From the NCBI GenBank assembly GCA_046160345.1, contig JBJXGO010000010.1:1-64000 (forward strand): 64,000 bases of DNA, in the 5' to 3' direction. Of the stretch, positions 34,619-42,306 are shown one piece after another. Both the position numbers and the translations under genes were made by a program. The DNA comes from M3007 sp046160345. GTDB lineage: Bacteria > Bacteroidota > Bacteroidia > Chitinophagales > Saprospiraceae. Within the stretch, counting starts at the first letter, position 1. Every line of letters begins with the position of its first letter. Under the pieces are notes generated by a model. That model did not search any database, was not told the DNA's origin, and saw only the letters and a list, made by a program, of their open reading frames with translations.

Positions 34619-34677
34619 CCGTTTAATAAAACCACAAAACCGCAACAACTTTTTCTGGATACATCTGATTTGCTACC

Positions 34678-35430
34678 ATGATCTCACACGCTCAAGTCAA
34701 ACACCTTCGCTCCCTTGGTATAAAAAAATACCGTCAGCAATGCAACCAATTCATTGTTGAGGGCGAAAAAATGGTGATTGAATTGCTTGGCCAAAACCAG
34801 ATTCCCCCCATTGCTATTTTCGCCATTCAGCCATGGATTGATGGCAATTCCCGCATGTTGAAGCCATTTGCAAAAAATATTTTTTCTGTAACTCAGGCAG
34901 AACTTGAAAAGATATCCACTCTGAGCACCCCCAACAAAGTGCTTGCCCTGGCAGATATACCAATTGTCAATTGTGATTTTGATCTTGCGGCCAAGCACCT
35001 TTGCTTTTATTTGGATGGCATTCAAGACCCTGGAAATATGGGCAGCATACTGCGCATCGCCGATTGGTTTGGATTTCCTGCTGTGTACTGCTCCCCGGAT
35101 TGCGTGGATGTTTTCAGCCCAAAAGTGGTGCAGGCAAGTATGGGGGCCATTTTAAGGGTGCGCAGTTGGGAAATTGATCTGTCTGAATTACTGGAAGAGA
35201 TGCCGCACCTTTCGGTAGCAGGAGCCGTTTTGGACGGGCTAAATGTTTTTAAATCTGAATTGCCTCAACAGGGCTTATTGGTTATAGGCAACGAAGGTCG
35301 CGGGTTGTCGCCAAAAACAAATAGCCTGCTCACCCATCGAATCAGTATTCCCAAGCATGCAGAAGGCAGAGCAGAATCGTTGAACGCTGCTGTGGCGGCA
35401 GGCATTTTGGCTGCGGTGTTTCGTCGGTGA
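34678..35430 (+). CDS. TrmH/SpoU-family RNA 2'-O-methyltransferase
   Basis: The 250-residue protein has an N-terminal substrate-binding domain (VKHLRSLGIKKYRQQCNQFI, VEGEKMVIELL) and a SPOUT domain with the three SpoU motifs: DPGNMGSILRIADWFG, LLVIGNEGRGLSPKTNSL and SIPKHAEGRAESLNAAVAAG. It methylates a ribose 2'-OH in rRNA or tRNA; the exact target (RlmB, TrmH or other) cannot be told from sequence. The last motif carries an alanine-glycine variation of the usual xGxxESLNVSVA, still compatible with activity. Confidence 0.9.
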   Translation: MISHAQVKHLRSLGIKKYRQQCNQFIVEGEKMVIELLGQNQIPPIAIFAIQPWIDGNSRMLKPFAKNIFSVTQAELEKISTLSTPNKVLALADIPIVNCDFDLAAKHLCFYLDGIQDPGNMGSILRIADWFGFPAVYCSPDCVDVFSPKVVQASMGAILRVRSWEIDLSELLEEMPHLSVAGAVLDGLNVFKSELPQQGLLVIGNEGRGLSPKTNSLLTHRISIPKHAEGRAESLNAAVAAGILAAVFRR

Positions 35431-35555
35431 ATTTGATGGTTCGGACAAAACTTTTGATAAGCTTATCACTTTAAACCAGCATCACTTCATCTTTCTATCT
35501 ACTTTCGCCCATTCAATTTTTCAAATCAAATTTTTCAAACTCAAATCTTGCAACG

Positions 35556-36152
35556 ATGGCAGACATTCGTAAATATCTCCCAATTATCCTTCTGGGCCTC
35601 GTAGCTGTACTTGTTTTCAGCATGTGTGGTTCCTACAATTCTACTGTTAAAAAAGACGAGGGCGTAAAAGCAGCCTGGTCACAGGTAGAAAACCAATATC
35701 AGCGCCGTTCTGACCTTATACCCAATCTCGTAAATACTGTAAAAGGGTACGCAGATTTTGAAAAATCAACGCTGGAAGCGGTTGTTCAGGCACGGGCCTC
35801 TGCAACACAAACTAAAATTGACCCGGAAAACCTCACACCTGAGGCTATTCAAAGGTATGAACAAGCACAACAAGGCCTTTCTGGTGCTTTGAGCCGCCTT
35901 TTAATGGTTACTGAGAACTATCCTGATTTGAAAGCGAATCAAAACTTTCTTGATTTGCAAAAACAACTGGAAGGCACCGAGAACCGGATCGCAGTAGAGC
36001 GCAAAAATTTCAATGGAAGTGTGCAGGATTTCAATTCGTACATCCGTCGTTTCCCCACCAATTTACTGGTCGGCGTCTTTGGGTTCTCTCCAAAGGGGTA
36101 TTTTCAGGCCCAACCCGGCAGCGAAAAAGCACCCGAGGTCAAATTTAATTGA
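35556..36152 (+). CDS. lemA: LemA-family membrane protein
   Basis: The 198-residue protein has one N-terminal membrane helix (about 8-27), then the LemA helical domain: NSTVKKDEGVKAAWSQVENQ, YQRRSDLIPNLVNTVKGYAD, QARASATQTKI and YIRRFPTNLLVGVFGF. LemA proteins are small envelope proteins of uncertain role. As usual, TPM-domain genes follow, here two in a row. A 12-bp hairpin lies just after its stop. Confidence 0.93.
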   Translation: MADIRKYLPIILLGLVAVLVFSMCGSYNSTVKKDEGVKAAWSQVENQYQRRSDLIPNLVNTVKGYADFEKSTLEAVVQARASATQTKIDPENLTPEAIQRYEQAQQGLSGALSRLLMVTENYPDLKANQNFLDLQKQLEGTENRIAVERKNFNGSVQDFNSYIRRFPTNLLVGVFGFSPKGYFQAQPGSEKAPEVKFN

Positions 36153-36162
36153 TGCGAATTTT

Positions 36163-36198
36163 GCGTGATGAACCCAATCGCAATTTGGTTCATCACGC
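36163..36198 (+). terminator. Intercistronic hairpin between lemA and the TPM gene
   Basis: A 12-bp perfect stem GCGTGATGAACC/GGTTCATCACGC (36163-36174 against 36187-36198) has a 12-nt loop and no T-run. It may stabilise or attenuate the lemA message. Its position argues that the next gene starts at 36239 rather than at the lemA stop. Confidence 0.5.
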
Positions 36199-36238
36199 AT
36201 ATTCCTTAGTTCAAGGTCCTTATTCAAGAATTCTTCCC

Positions 36239-36667
36239 ATGCTGTTCACTAAAGAAGAGGAAGCGCAAATTATTTCAAGCATCCGTAAAGCGGAACGAAG
36301 CACAAGTGGCGAAATTCGCCTTTATGTGGAGGGTTTTTGTATGCTGGACCATCCCGTTGAAAGAGCGGCAGAGATATTTGAACTCTTTGGCATGTTCAAC
36401 ACCAAGGAGCGCAATGCTGTACTGATCTATCTGGCGGAAAAAAGCCGCCACTTTGCAATATGGGGCGACGCCGGCATACACGAACGAGTCGGATTCCAAT
36501 TTTGGGAACAAGAAAAAAAGTTAATGCAAGACTATTTTCGACGGGATAAAGCCGCCGAAGGCATCAGTAAGGCAATAGAACTCATTGGAAAACGATTATC
36601 TGAATTTTTCCCAGCCGATGAAAACAACAACGACAATGAACTACCTGACGAAATTATTTACGGGTAA
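36239..36667 (+). CDS. Cytoplasmic TPM-domain protein
   Basis: From the ATG at 36239 the product has 142 residues, MLFTKEEEAQIISSIRKAER onwards. The frame is open back to 36149, but that stretch contains a 12-bp hairpin and no conserved sequence. The TPM (TLP18.3/Psb32/MOLO-1) fold is seen in STSGEIRLYVEGF, RNAVLIYLAEKSRHFAIWGD and FRRDKAAEGISKAIELIG. No signal peptide is present, in contrast with the next gene, so this copy is probably cytoplasmic. The second TPM gene overlaps its end by 32 bp, showing tight coupling. Confidence 0.82.
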   Translation: MLFTKEEEAQIISSIRKAERSTSGEIRLYVEGFCMLDHPVERAAEIFELFGMFNTKERNAVLIYLAEKSRHFAIWGDAGIHERVGFQFWEQEKKLMQDYFRRDKAAEGISKAIELIGKRLSEFFPADENNNDNELPDEIIYG

Positions 36668-37460
36668 ACTCACCTTCTTTTTGCTCCTGCTTATTCCCCT
36701 TCGTTCAGGGGCACAAGGTGATGCGAACGTGTTTCCGGAGAAACCGGATCCGGCTGTATATGTGCATGATTATTCCGGCTGGCTGCAGCCGTATCAAAAA
36801 AATGCCCTGGAACAAAAACTCCAGGCATATTGGGACAGCACCTCCACCCAGATAGTAGTCATGATTCGCCCGGATCTAGGCGATTACGACAAATCCAGTT
36901 ATGCCTTTGAATTGGGTAACCGTTGGGGTATTGGGCGGAAAGACAAAAACAACGGCATTGTAATGCTAATTAAAAGCGAGGCCCCTGACCGGGGAATATT
37001 CATTGCTACCGGGTACGGCACCGAAGGAGCATTGCCCGATATTACTGCAGGACAAATTATCCGAAACACAATGGCGCCTTATTTTCGCCAGGGCGAGTAT
37101 TTTGCAGGAATTAACGAAGGACTTGATCGCATCATAGGCGCATTGGAAGGGGAGTTTACAAATACACCTGGTGAAAAACCGATCAACAAACATGCTCTGC
37201 TTATTGCCTTGTTTATTGCAATAGTTTTCATATTGGTATTCGGTGCCATATTTTATAAACTAAGAAACGTGGGCAAATGGATCACGCACAGCGGCTCCGG
37301 CCGGAGCAAACATGACCGCAATGATGACAATTTTGGAGGTGGCTGGTGGATAGGCGGCGGCGGATTTGGCGGCGGTTCCAGCAGCGGAGGCTGGGGCGGC
37401 GGCGGTGGAAGTTTTGGCGGCGGTTCCTTTGGCGGTGGTGGTGCTGGGGGAGATTGGTAA
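36636..37460 (+). CDS. Exported TPM-domain protein with glycine-rich tail (YgcG family)
   Basis: From the ATG at 36636 the product has 274 residues: a signal peptide (LTFFLLLLIPLRSGAQ), a TPM domain (about 38-160: YVHDYSGWLQPYQKNALEQK, QIVVMIRPDLGDYD, GIFIATGYGTEGALPD), one membrane helix (about 185-207) and a C-terminal tail of almost pure Gly with Ser, Phe and Trp. This is the standard YgcG-type layout found next to lemA. Frames opening at 36585 or 36618 would put polar residues before the signal, so they are less likely. The function of the family is unknown. Confidence 0.88.
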   Translation: MNYLTKLFTGKLTFFLLLLIPLRSGAQGDANVFPEKPDPAVYVHDYSGWLQPYQKNALEQKLQAYWDSTSTQIVVMIRPDLGDYDKSSYAFELGNRWGIGRKDKNNGIVMLIKSEAPDRGIFIATGYGTEGALPDITAGQIIRNTMAPYFRQGEYFAGINEGLDRIIGALEGEFTNTPGEKPINKHALLIALFIAIVFILVFGAIFYKLRNVGKWITHSGSGRSKHDRNDDNFGGGWWIGGGGFGGGSSSGGWGGGGGSFGGGSFGGGGAGGDW

Positions 37461-37474
37461 GCTGAGAGTACACG

Positions 37475-37756
37475 CTAAATTATTTCTTCGAACTCCAGCC
37501 CAGAATTAACAGGGTAAGCACGCGCCATAGCCTCCAGTCGGGTGCCATGCATTTGACGGAATCCTTCCAATACCTTCTCAACCATAGGACCGTCAACCAA
37601 TTTTTGAACGCCTTCCAGAGTTACAAAACGCTCGTCTTCCCCCAATTTGAAAGTCTGTTCATAGCTTGAATTTTCAAATTTCACAGAACTACGCCCGTCG
37701 TTTTTGAAAATTGTAATCTTTAAAATTGGGTGTTCGATATAGCCGATTATTCGCAT
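37475..37756 (-). CDS. Conserved small protein of unknown function
   Basis: The 93-residue product has no signal peptide or recognised domain. It alternates short strands (RIIGYIEHPILKITIFKNDG; SVKFENSSYEQTFKLGEDER) with a C-terminal helix (MVEKVLEGFRQMHGTRLEAM). Codon use looks ordinary, and the start ATG is followed by a plausible fold, so it is probably real. It converges on the TPM operon and is 14 bp downstream of the DUF4261 gene on the same strand, so they may be co-transcribed. Confidence 0.65.
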   Translation of the reverse strand: MRIIGYIEHPILKITIFKNDGRSSVKFENSSYEQTFKLGEDERFVTLEGVQKLVDGPMVEKVLEGFRQMHGTRLEAMARAYPVNSGLEFEEII

Positions 37757-37770
37757 ACAAAATTAAAACT

Positions 37771-38607
37771 TTAGTAATCCAGCCTAAGCACTTTTTTGTC
37801 TTCCAGATAGGTGCCCTGGACTAAAAGAACAAGCGCCTGGGTACCTTCTTCAGTCGTGACCGTTTGGCCATCTTTCAATAAAGTGCCGTATTTGACCACT
37901 GACAATGCTGCGTCATAAAGCGTAGCATGAACCTCGGCTTCGTTATGCATTGAATTTACAATTTCCATTTCTGGCAAGCTAAAATCTGCCAGCCCGAAAG
38001 TAAAGCCGTTGCCTTCCCCAGGCCTTCCAAAATAGACCCAACAGTAAAGCGGGATTGTTTGGTTTTGAACCATATTTTTTGCGGACGCAATATAATATTC
38101 TCTTGAGATCAAAAGATATTGACTGTCCATGTAAATGCCTGGTCCTTTAGTAACTTCAAGTACTGCAGCAGCTGTTTGCGTAAATATTTTATGGATATCC
38201 AAACTGCGGTTATAAGAGCCAACTACTGAAATGACTACTTGGGCCTGGTGTTCGGATGTTTCCTGAGCAGCAGTTTTCCATAGCCAGGAAAGGCGTGCCG
38301 CAGCCCCGATCTCGTCAGGAGCTGCCGGATAGTCAAGATATGCAACCATTACGGAGGCGCCACCAACAGTGTTGAACACCAAAGTTTTATCGGCCATGGT
38401 AATGGAATCTGCTTTTAGCATCCAATTTGTTTTCAATTTTGCAAGCAAAGCCTTATATTCAGGTGCTGTCTTTTTGTCGAGAAGTACGGTGCCACTGACA
38501 ACCAACTGTTCAATTGGTTTTTCGGCATAAATTAACCCCTGGAAAAAAAAGGAAAAGACAAGTAGTAATGTGCGTGCGTCGAGCAAAAAGAACCTGTTCA
38601 TATGCAA
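37771..38607 (-). CDS. DUF4261-domain protein
   Basis: The 278-residue protein has an N-terminal hydrophobic stretch (TLLLVFSFFFQGLIYAE) likely to be a signal peptide, and then the DUF4261 pattern: SGTVLLDKKTAPEYKALLAK, the second strand TLVFNTVGGASVMVAYLDYP, TSEHQAQVVISVVGSYN and the C-terminal IPLYCWVYFGRP and GLADFSLPEMEIVNS. Most DUF4261 proteins are cytoplasmic; an exported version is unusual. No function has been established for the family, to my knowledge. Confidence 0.72.
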   Translation of the reverse strand: MHMNRFFLLDARTLLLVFSFFFQGLIYAEKPIEQLVVSGTVLLDKKTAPEYKALLAKLKTNWMLKADSITMADKTLVFNTVGGASVMVAYLDYPAAPDEIGAAARLSWLWKTAAQETSEHQAQVVISVVGSYNRSLDIHKIFTQTAAAVLEVTKGPGIYMDSQYLLISREYYIASAKNMVQNQTIPLYCWVYFGRPGEGNGFTFGLADFSLPEMEIVNSMHNEAEVHATLYDAALSVVKYGTLLKDGQTVTTEEGTQALVLLVQGTYLEDKKVLRLDY

Positions 38608-38683
38608 TTTTGCAATTTGAAAACAAAGGTCAAAGAACGGAAGTCTTTGCCTAATATTGGGTCATTAACCGTATATCCTTTTT

Positions 38684-38836
38684 ATGAAACATTTTTTAAT
38701 TGCCATTTTGTGGCTCAGTTCGAACCATTCAATCGCTCAGTCAGCCGACCAAAAGGTCATTCGCCAGATTATGGGAGAACAAGAAACAGTCTGGAACAGG
38801 GGCGATCTTGAGGCATTTATGGATCATTCGAGCTAA
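38684..38836 (+). pseudogene. Truncated DUF4440 (SnoaL/NTF2-like) exported protein
   Basis: The ATG at 38684 opens a 50-codon frame with a signal peptide (HFLIAILWLSSNHSIAQ) and QKVIRQIMGEQETVWNRGDL then EAFMDHSS before a stop. Intact DUF4440 proteins of Bacteroidota begin this way (signal, AWNRGDLEGFMxGYW...) and run to about 140 residues. The frame ends exactly where the conserved core should continue, and no downstream remainder is found between here and the next gene. I take it as a 5' fragment left by a deletion. Confidence 0.6.
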
Positions 38837-38952
38837 TTACTTTTTTTGTTTTCTAAGGGGTTAAAGTTATTATTATTTCGAATAAACACCCTTTAGCGAA
38901 GGTATTCTTATTGATTATTTTTTCCTGCAACAAAAATATTTTTTGAAAACCC

Positions 38953-38983
38953 TTTGTTGGCAAATAGTAAAATCCTATATTTG
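38953..38983 (+). promoter_or_regulatory. Perfect consensus promoter of the HNH/AP2 gene
   Basis: TTTG (38953-38956), a 19-nt spacer and TATATTTG (38976-38983) match both boxes and the preferred spacing. The leader would be about 107 nt. The surrounding 38837-39060 is very A+T-rich and holds no gene. Confidence 0.6.
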
Positions 38984-39069
38984 ATCCAAAATAAAACCCC
39001 TATTGCCAAATTATGGCACAGTCTATTGGTTCATTTGTGTGCAAAATCACAATGATAATCATGTTCATA

Positions 39070-39098
39070 CATAGCGGCCAACCCGACGGGTAGCTATG
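39070..39098 (+). promoter_or_regulatory. Leader hairpin covering the HNH/AP2 start codon
   Basis: CATAGC (39070-39075) pairs with GCTATG (39093-39098), whose ATG is the start codon; CCC/GGG pair inside around GAC. The structure would hide the initiation site. Confidence 0.35.
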
Positions 39099-39668
39099 CG
39101 TTTTTTTCAAAAACTGATCAACAACATAGCTGTGATTTACAAAATTAAATTAAAAAATTCAGAGGAGAGTGTTCTCTTGGACGACTCTGTGTATGAATGG
39201 ATCAATTCCGATTCATACCTTTCCAAAATTAACATACTCAACAACCTGAGAATGCATTCCAGCGGTTGTGTAGTCTTTCAAAAAACCTGGAAAAAGGCTG
39301 AAGGCGGCTTTAAAACAGAAACCATTTATCTCCATAAATTAATTGCTGAAAAATTTTTGTCCTCGGAAAAGACCAAATCTCAGCGACTGGTAGGAGCAAA
39401 GAATGGCGACAAACTCGATTGCCGGCTCGAAAATCTGGTTTACCGTTCGCGCGCCACAGCGAGTCGCATGCGAAAAACCAGCAGCAACACCGGATATACT
39501 GGCGTTTACCGGGAACATAGACGATATCGTGCGGTCATTTCAATAAACGGGAAAGCCAAACATATCGGCATGTTCGATACCGCTGAGGAAGCCGCAGCGG
39601 CATACAACAAGGTTTCTAAAGAACAATTTGGGCCAGAAGGCAAAATAAACAAAGTAAAAGGCTGGTAA
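39096..39668 (+). CDS. HNH-like/AP2-domain DNA-binding protein
   Basis: The 190-residue protein has an N-terminal region like that of HNH homing-type proteins (LLDDSVYEWINSDSYLSKIN, IYLHKLIAEKFL, VGAKNGDKLDCRLENLVYRS, corresponding to the H..H..NGDxxDNRxxNL pattern) and a C-terminal AP2/ERF domain (NTGYTGVYREHRRYRAVISI, HIGMFDTAEEAAAAYNKVSK). The AP2 fold binds DNA; in bacteria it is typical of mobile HNH endonucleases. The catalytic HH of a full HNH nuclease is not clear, so it may be a DNA-binding derivative. It lies in an A+T-rich pocket beside a truncated gene, with a strong promoter. Confidence 0.75.
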   Translation: MRFFQKLINNIAVIYKIKLKNSEESVLLDDSVYEWINSDSYLSKINILNNLRMHSSGCVVFQKTWKKAEGGFKTETIYLHKLIAEKFLSSEKTKSQRLVGAKNGDKLDCRLENLVYRSRATASRMRKTSSNTGYTGVYREHRRYRAVISINGKAKHIGMFDTAEEAAAAYNKVSKEQFGPEGKINKVKGW

Positions 39669-39677
39669 TTGCCTGAT

Positions 39678-40271
39678 TCAATGCATCCTGTCTCCCCGAG
39701 GGGCAATGTTTTTCATTATTTCGGCCTCAAATAGCAAGCAGTCCCTCCATCGTTGCAGGGTCTTTTCCTTTCCAAAATACAACTCGGCAAGGTCGAGAAA
39801 TAGGCGATAGTGGCCAGCCTCCGATACCATAAACTTGTGGTACCAACCCCGCAAGTCCTCTTCCGAACAATGAAGTGAAAGCAACCGAAACCGCTCGCAG
39901 CTTCGCGCTTCGATCATTGCGCAAACCAACAACCGGTCAAGCAGTGCCTCTTCCCGCGAGACTCCTTTCTTCTGAAAACCTTGAAGCAGGTTCACATATT
40001 CGTCCTTTCGCTGGCGACCCAATTGAAGGCCACGCTTCTTCAACTCCGCTAAAACCATGCGAAAATGCCCCCATTCTTCAGTTACGATCGGAGCAACTTC
40101 TTCAACAAGCTCAATTCGGTCGGGATAGGCCTGAATCAGTGAAATACAGGCGGTTGCTGCTTTTTGCTCGCAATAGGCGTGATCTGACAAGATTTCGCCA
40201 AGGTCTATTTCAGCAAGGTTGACCCAGCGAGGGTCAGTAGGAAGTTGGAGGCCAAGTTTAGTTGTCTGCAT
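39678..40271 (-). CDS. miaE: tRNA-(ms2io6A)-hydroxylase MiaE
   Basis: From the ATG at 40271 the product has 197 residues (MQTTKLGLQLPTDPRWVNLA). The ferritin-like di-iron ligands are visible as HAYCEQKAATACI, EEWGHFRMVL, MIEARSCERFRLL and SEAGHYRLFL. It uses O2 to hydroxylate the dimethylallyl side chain of ms2i6A37 in tRNA. The modification it needs is started by MiaA, encoded at 7.6 kb. It overlaps the end of ribD by 14 bp and is the last gene of the pyrF-ribD-miaE operon. Confidence 0.93.
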   Translation of the reverse strand: MQTTKLGLQLPTDPRWVNLAEIDLGEILSDHAYCEQKAATACISLIQAYPDRIELVEEVAPIVTEEWGHFRMVLAELKKRGLQLGRQRKDEYVNLLQGFQKKGVSREEALLDRLLVCAMIEARSCERFRLLSLHCSEEDLRGWYHKFMVSEAGHYRLFLDLAELYFGKEKTLQRWRDCLLFEAEIMKNIAPRGDRMH

Positions 40272-41334
40272 GCATTGTTGATGATTGCCGGGCAAAAATA
40301 TGTACACAATCTTCACCAAGCTGAAACTGTTCCATCAAAATTGCTTCGGAAGGAATGACAGGCGAGGCAAGGCCCTGGCGCAATACCATGATGTTTTCAA
40401 GCACCCGAATTTCATCCCAATTGCCAGTTTGAATAAATTGATCCAACAAATTGGCTCCACCCTCTACAAGGAGTATTGCACAATTATTTCGTTTCAAATT
40501 CTCCAAAATATCGGAAATCAAAACTCTTTTGCGAGCATTAATAAATTGGGTATGGACAAAATGGCGCCGATTTTCTGAATTTTTGGATTCTGGCTCTTGT
40601 CTGTACACCCAGGTCTCTGTTGAATCATCAAGCAGATTGTGGCTGAAGGGTATTTTCGCCTGGGTGTCCAAAACCACCCTTAGTGGTTTTTTTCCGTAAA
40701 AATAACGATTGTCAAGTCGAGGATTATCCAAAATAGCCGTATTGGTTCCTACGATTATTGCATCACAATCTGCCCTCCATCGGTGCACGAGTCGCAAAGC
40801 TGCCTGGCTGGAAATTGTTGTGCGCTGGTTGATCTCACCCAGGTATCCATCAGCCGATTGAGCCCATTTTAAGATAATATAAGGTCGTGCTTTAGCGATC
40901 CAGGTAAAAAAGGCTCGGTTGAGCCATGCACCCTCCTTTTCGAGCAGGCCGATACTTGTTTCTATCCCGCCTCTTTTCAATTTTTCAAGGCCTTTTCCTG
41001 AAACGAGCGGGTTGGGGTCCAAATTTGACACTACCACGCTTGATACTTTATGGCCCAAAATCAAGTCTGTGCAGGGAGGTGTTTTCCCAAAATGCGCACA
41101 AGGCTCGAGATTGCAGTAAAGGGTAGAGTAGGGGATAAGCGATTGGTTTTCAGGCAATACGCTGTCTAAACAATTCACTTCGGCATGAGCCCCGCCCCAA
41201 CGTTTATGCCAGCCTTCCCCGATGATTTTGCCTTTATATACCAAAACCGCCCCTACCAATGGGTTCGGAGAAACGTTCCCAGCGCCATAGCAGGCCAACT
41301 GGAAGCACCGCTGCATAAAACGAGCCTCAGGCAT
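40258..41334 (-). CDS. ribD: Bifunctional riboflavin deaminase/reductase RibD
   Basis: The 358-residue protein fuses a CMP/dCMP-type deaminase (about 1-145; zinc ligands His50, Cys79 and Cys88 in GGAHAEVNCL and EPCAHFGKTPPC, with proton-shuttling Glu52) and a reductase of the DHFR type (about 150-358: ILKWAQSADGYLGE, VGTNTAILDNPRLDNR, ILLVEGGANLL). It performs the second and third steps of riboflavin synthesis. It overlaps pyrF by 8 bp upstream and miaE by 14 bp downstream. Confidence 0.96.
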   Translation of the reverse strand: MPEARFMQRCFQLACYGAGNVSPNPLVGAVLVYKGKIIGEGWHKRWGGAHAEVNCLDSVLPENQSLIPYSTLYCNLEPCAHFGKTPPCTDLILGHKVSSVVVSNLDPNPLVSGKGLEKLKRGGIETSIGLLEKEGAWLNRAFFTWIAKARPYIILKWAQSADGYLGEINQRTTISSQAALRLVHRWRADCDAIIVGTNTAILDNPRLDNRYFYGKKPLRVVLDTQAKIPFSHNLLDDSTETWVYRQEPESKNSENRRHFVHTQFINARKRVLISDILENLKRNNCAILLVEGGANLLDQFIQTGNWDEIRVLENIMVLRQGLASPVIPSEAILMEQFQLGEDCVHIFARQSSTMHADN

Positions 41335-42151
41335 TATATGTCCTTAACAAAATTGTTTCCATTTCAGTTTGCAACCTTTTAGCTTCAGCACATGCCTTTT
41401 CCAGAAAATCTTCTCCGGAAGAGGCATATAGAATACTGCGGGAGGCGTTGATCAGCAGGCCACAATCCCGGTTCATTCCATGCAGACAGATTTGCTGGAG
41501 GTTGCCGCCCTGAGCGCCTACTCCCGGCACAAGCAAAAAATGGTCTGGTATAATTTCGCGCACCCGGACAAAAGATTCAGGGTGTGTAGCGCCTACAACA
41601 AACATGGTGTTTTCAATCGTTCCCCAGTTTTTTGTGCATTGAAGAACTGTTTCCCAAAGAGATTGACCATGTTTTTCAAGTAACTCACGCTGAAAATCAT
41701 TACTGCCTTCATTGGAGGTAAGTGCTAAAACGATGGCCCATTTGCCTTCATAACCCAAAAAAGGCTCAACACTATCTTTGCCCATATAAGGAGCAACAGT
41801 AACTGCATCGCAGCCGAGACGGTTAAAAAAAGCTTCGGCATACATTCTGCTTGTGTTTCCAATGTCGCCACGTTTAGCATCTGCAATGATAAAATGTTGG
41901 TCGCCAATATATTCTATAGTTCGAGCCAGGGTATTCCAACCGCCAGGCCCGAGCGCTTCGTAAAAAGCAATATTTGGCTTGTAGGCAACACAATAATTTC
42001 GCGTTGCATCGATGATCTGCCGATTGAACTCAAAAACGGGATCAGCAAAACTATGCAGATGCTCGGGTATTTTGGCTATTTCGGTGTCCAGTCCGATACA
42101 GAGAAAAGATTTCTTGCGAAATATTTCGGAAACTAGTTTGGCGCGATTCAT
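41327..42151 (-). CDS. pyrF: Orotidine-5'-phosphate decarboxylase
   Basis: The 274-residue enzyme is of the longer bacterial subfamily: LCIGLDTEIAKIP, AYKPNIAFYEALGPGGW, the catalytic DAKRGDIGNT (Asp91, Lys93, Asp96) and LVPGVGAQGGN. It converts OMP to UMP in the last step of pyrimidine synthesis. It leads an operon with ribD (8-bp overlap) and miaE. Four bases separate its ATG from a -7-like TACCTTCG, so the mRNA may be leaderless. Confidence 0.96.
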   Translation of the reverse strand: MNRAKLVSEIFRKKSFLCIGLDTEIAKIPEHLHSFADPVFEFNRQIIDATRNYCVAYKPNIAFYEALGPGGWNTLARTIEYIGDQHFIIADAKRGDIGNTSRMYAEAFFNRLGCDAVTVAPYMGKDSVEPFLGYEGKWAIVLALTSNEGSNDFQRELLEKHGQSLWETVLQCTKNWGTIENTMFVVGATHPESFVRVREIIPDHFLLVPGVGAQGGNLQQICLHGMNRDCGLLINASRSILYASSGEDFLEKACAEAKRLQTEMETILLRTYNA

Positions 42152-42155
42152 GGGG

Positions 42156-42163
42156 CGAAGGTA
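42156..42163 (-). promoter_or_regulatory. -7-like box 4 nt upstream of pyrF
   Basis: Minus-strand TACCTTCG differs from TAnnTTTG at one base and is followed by CCCC and ATG. Confidence 0.35.
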
Positions 42164-42306
42164 GGAAGTTTGCCGGTGCCCTTCGTAGTGGAATCTTACA
42201 GTTTATCAAAAGGCTTTTACCGTCTGAAGAAATAAAACGGCTTAAAAAGTGTTTGTTGTACTGCTACTTATTACGCTCATATTTTTTTTTAAAAATTCAC
42301 ATTTTC

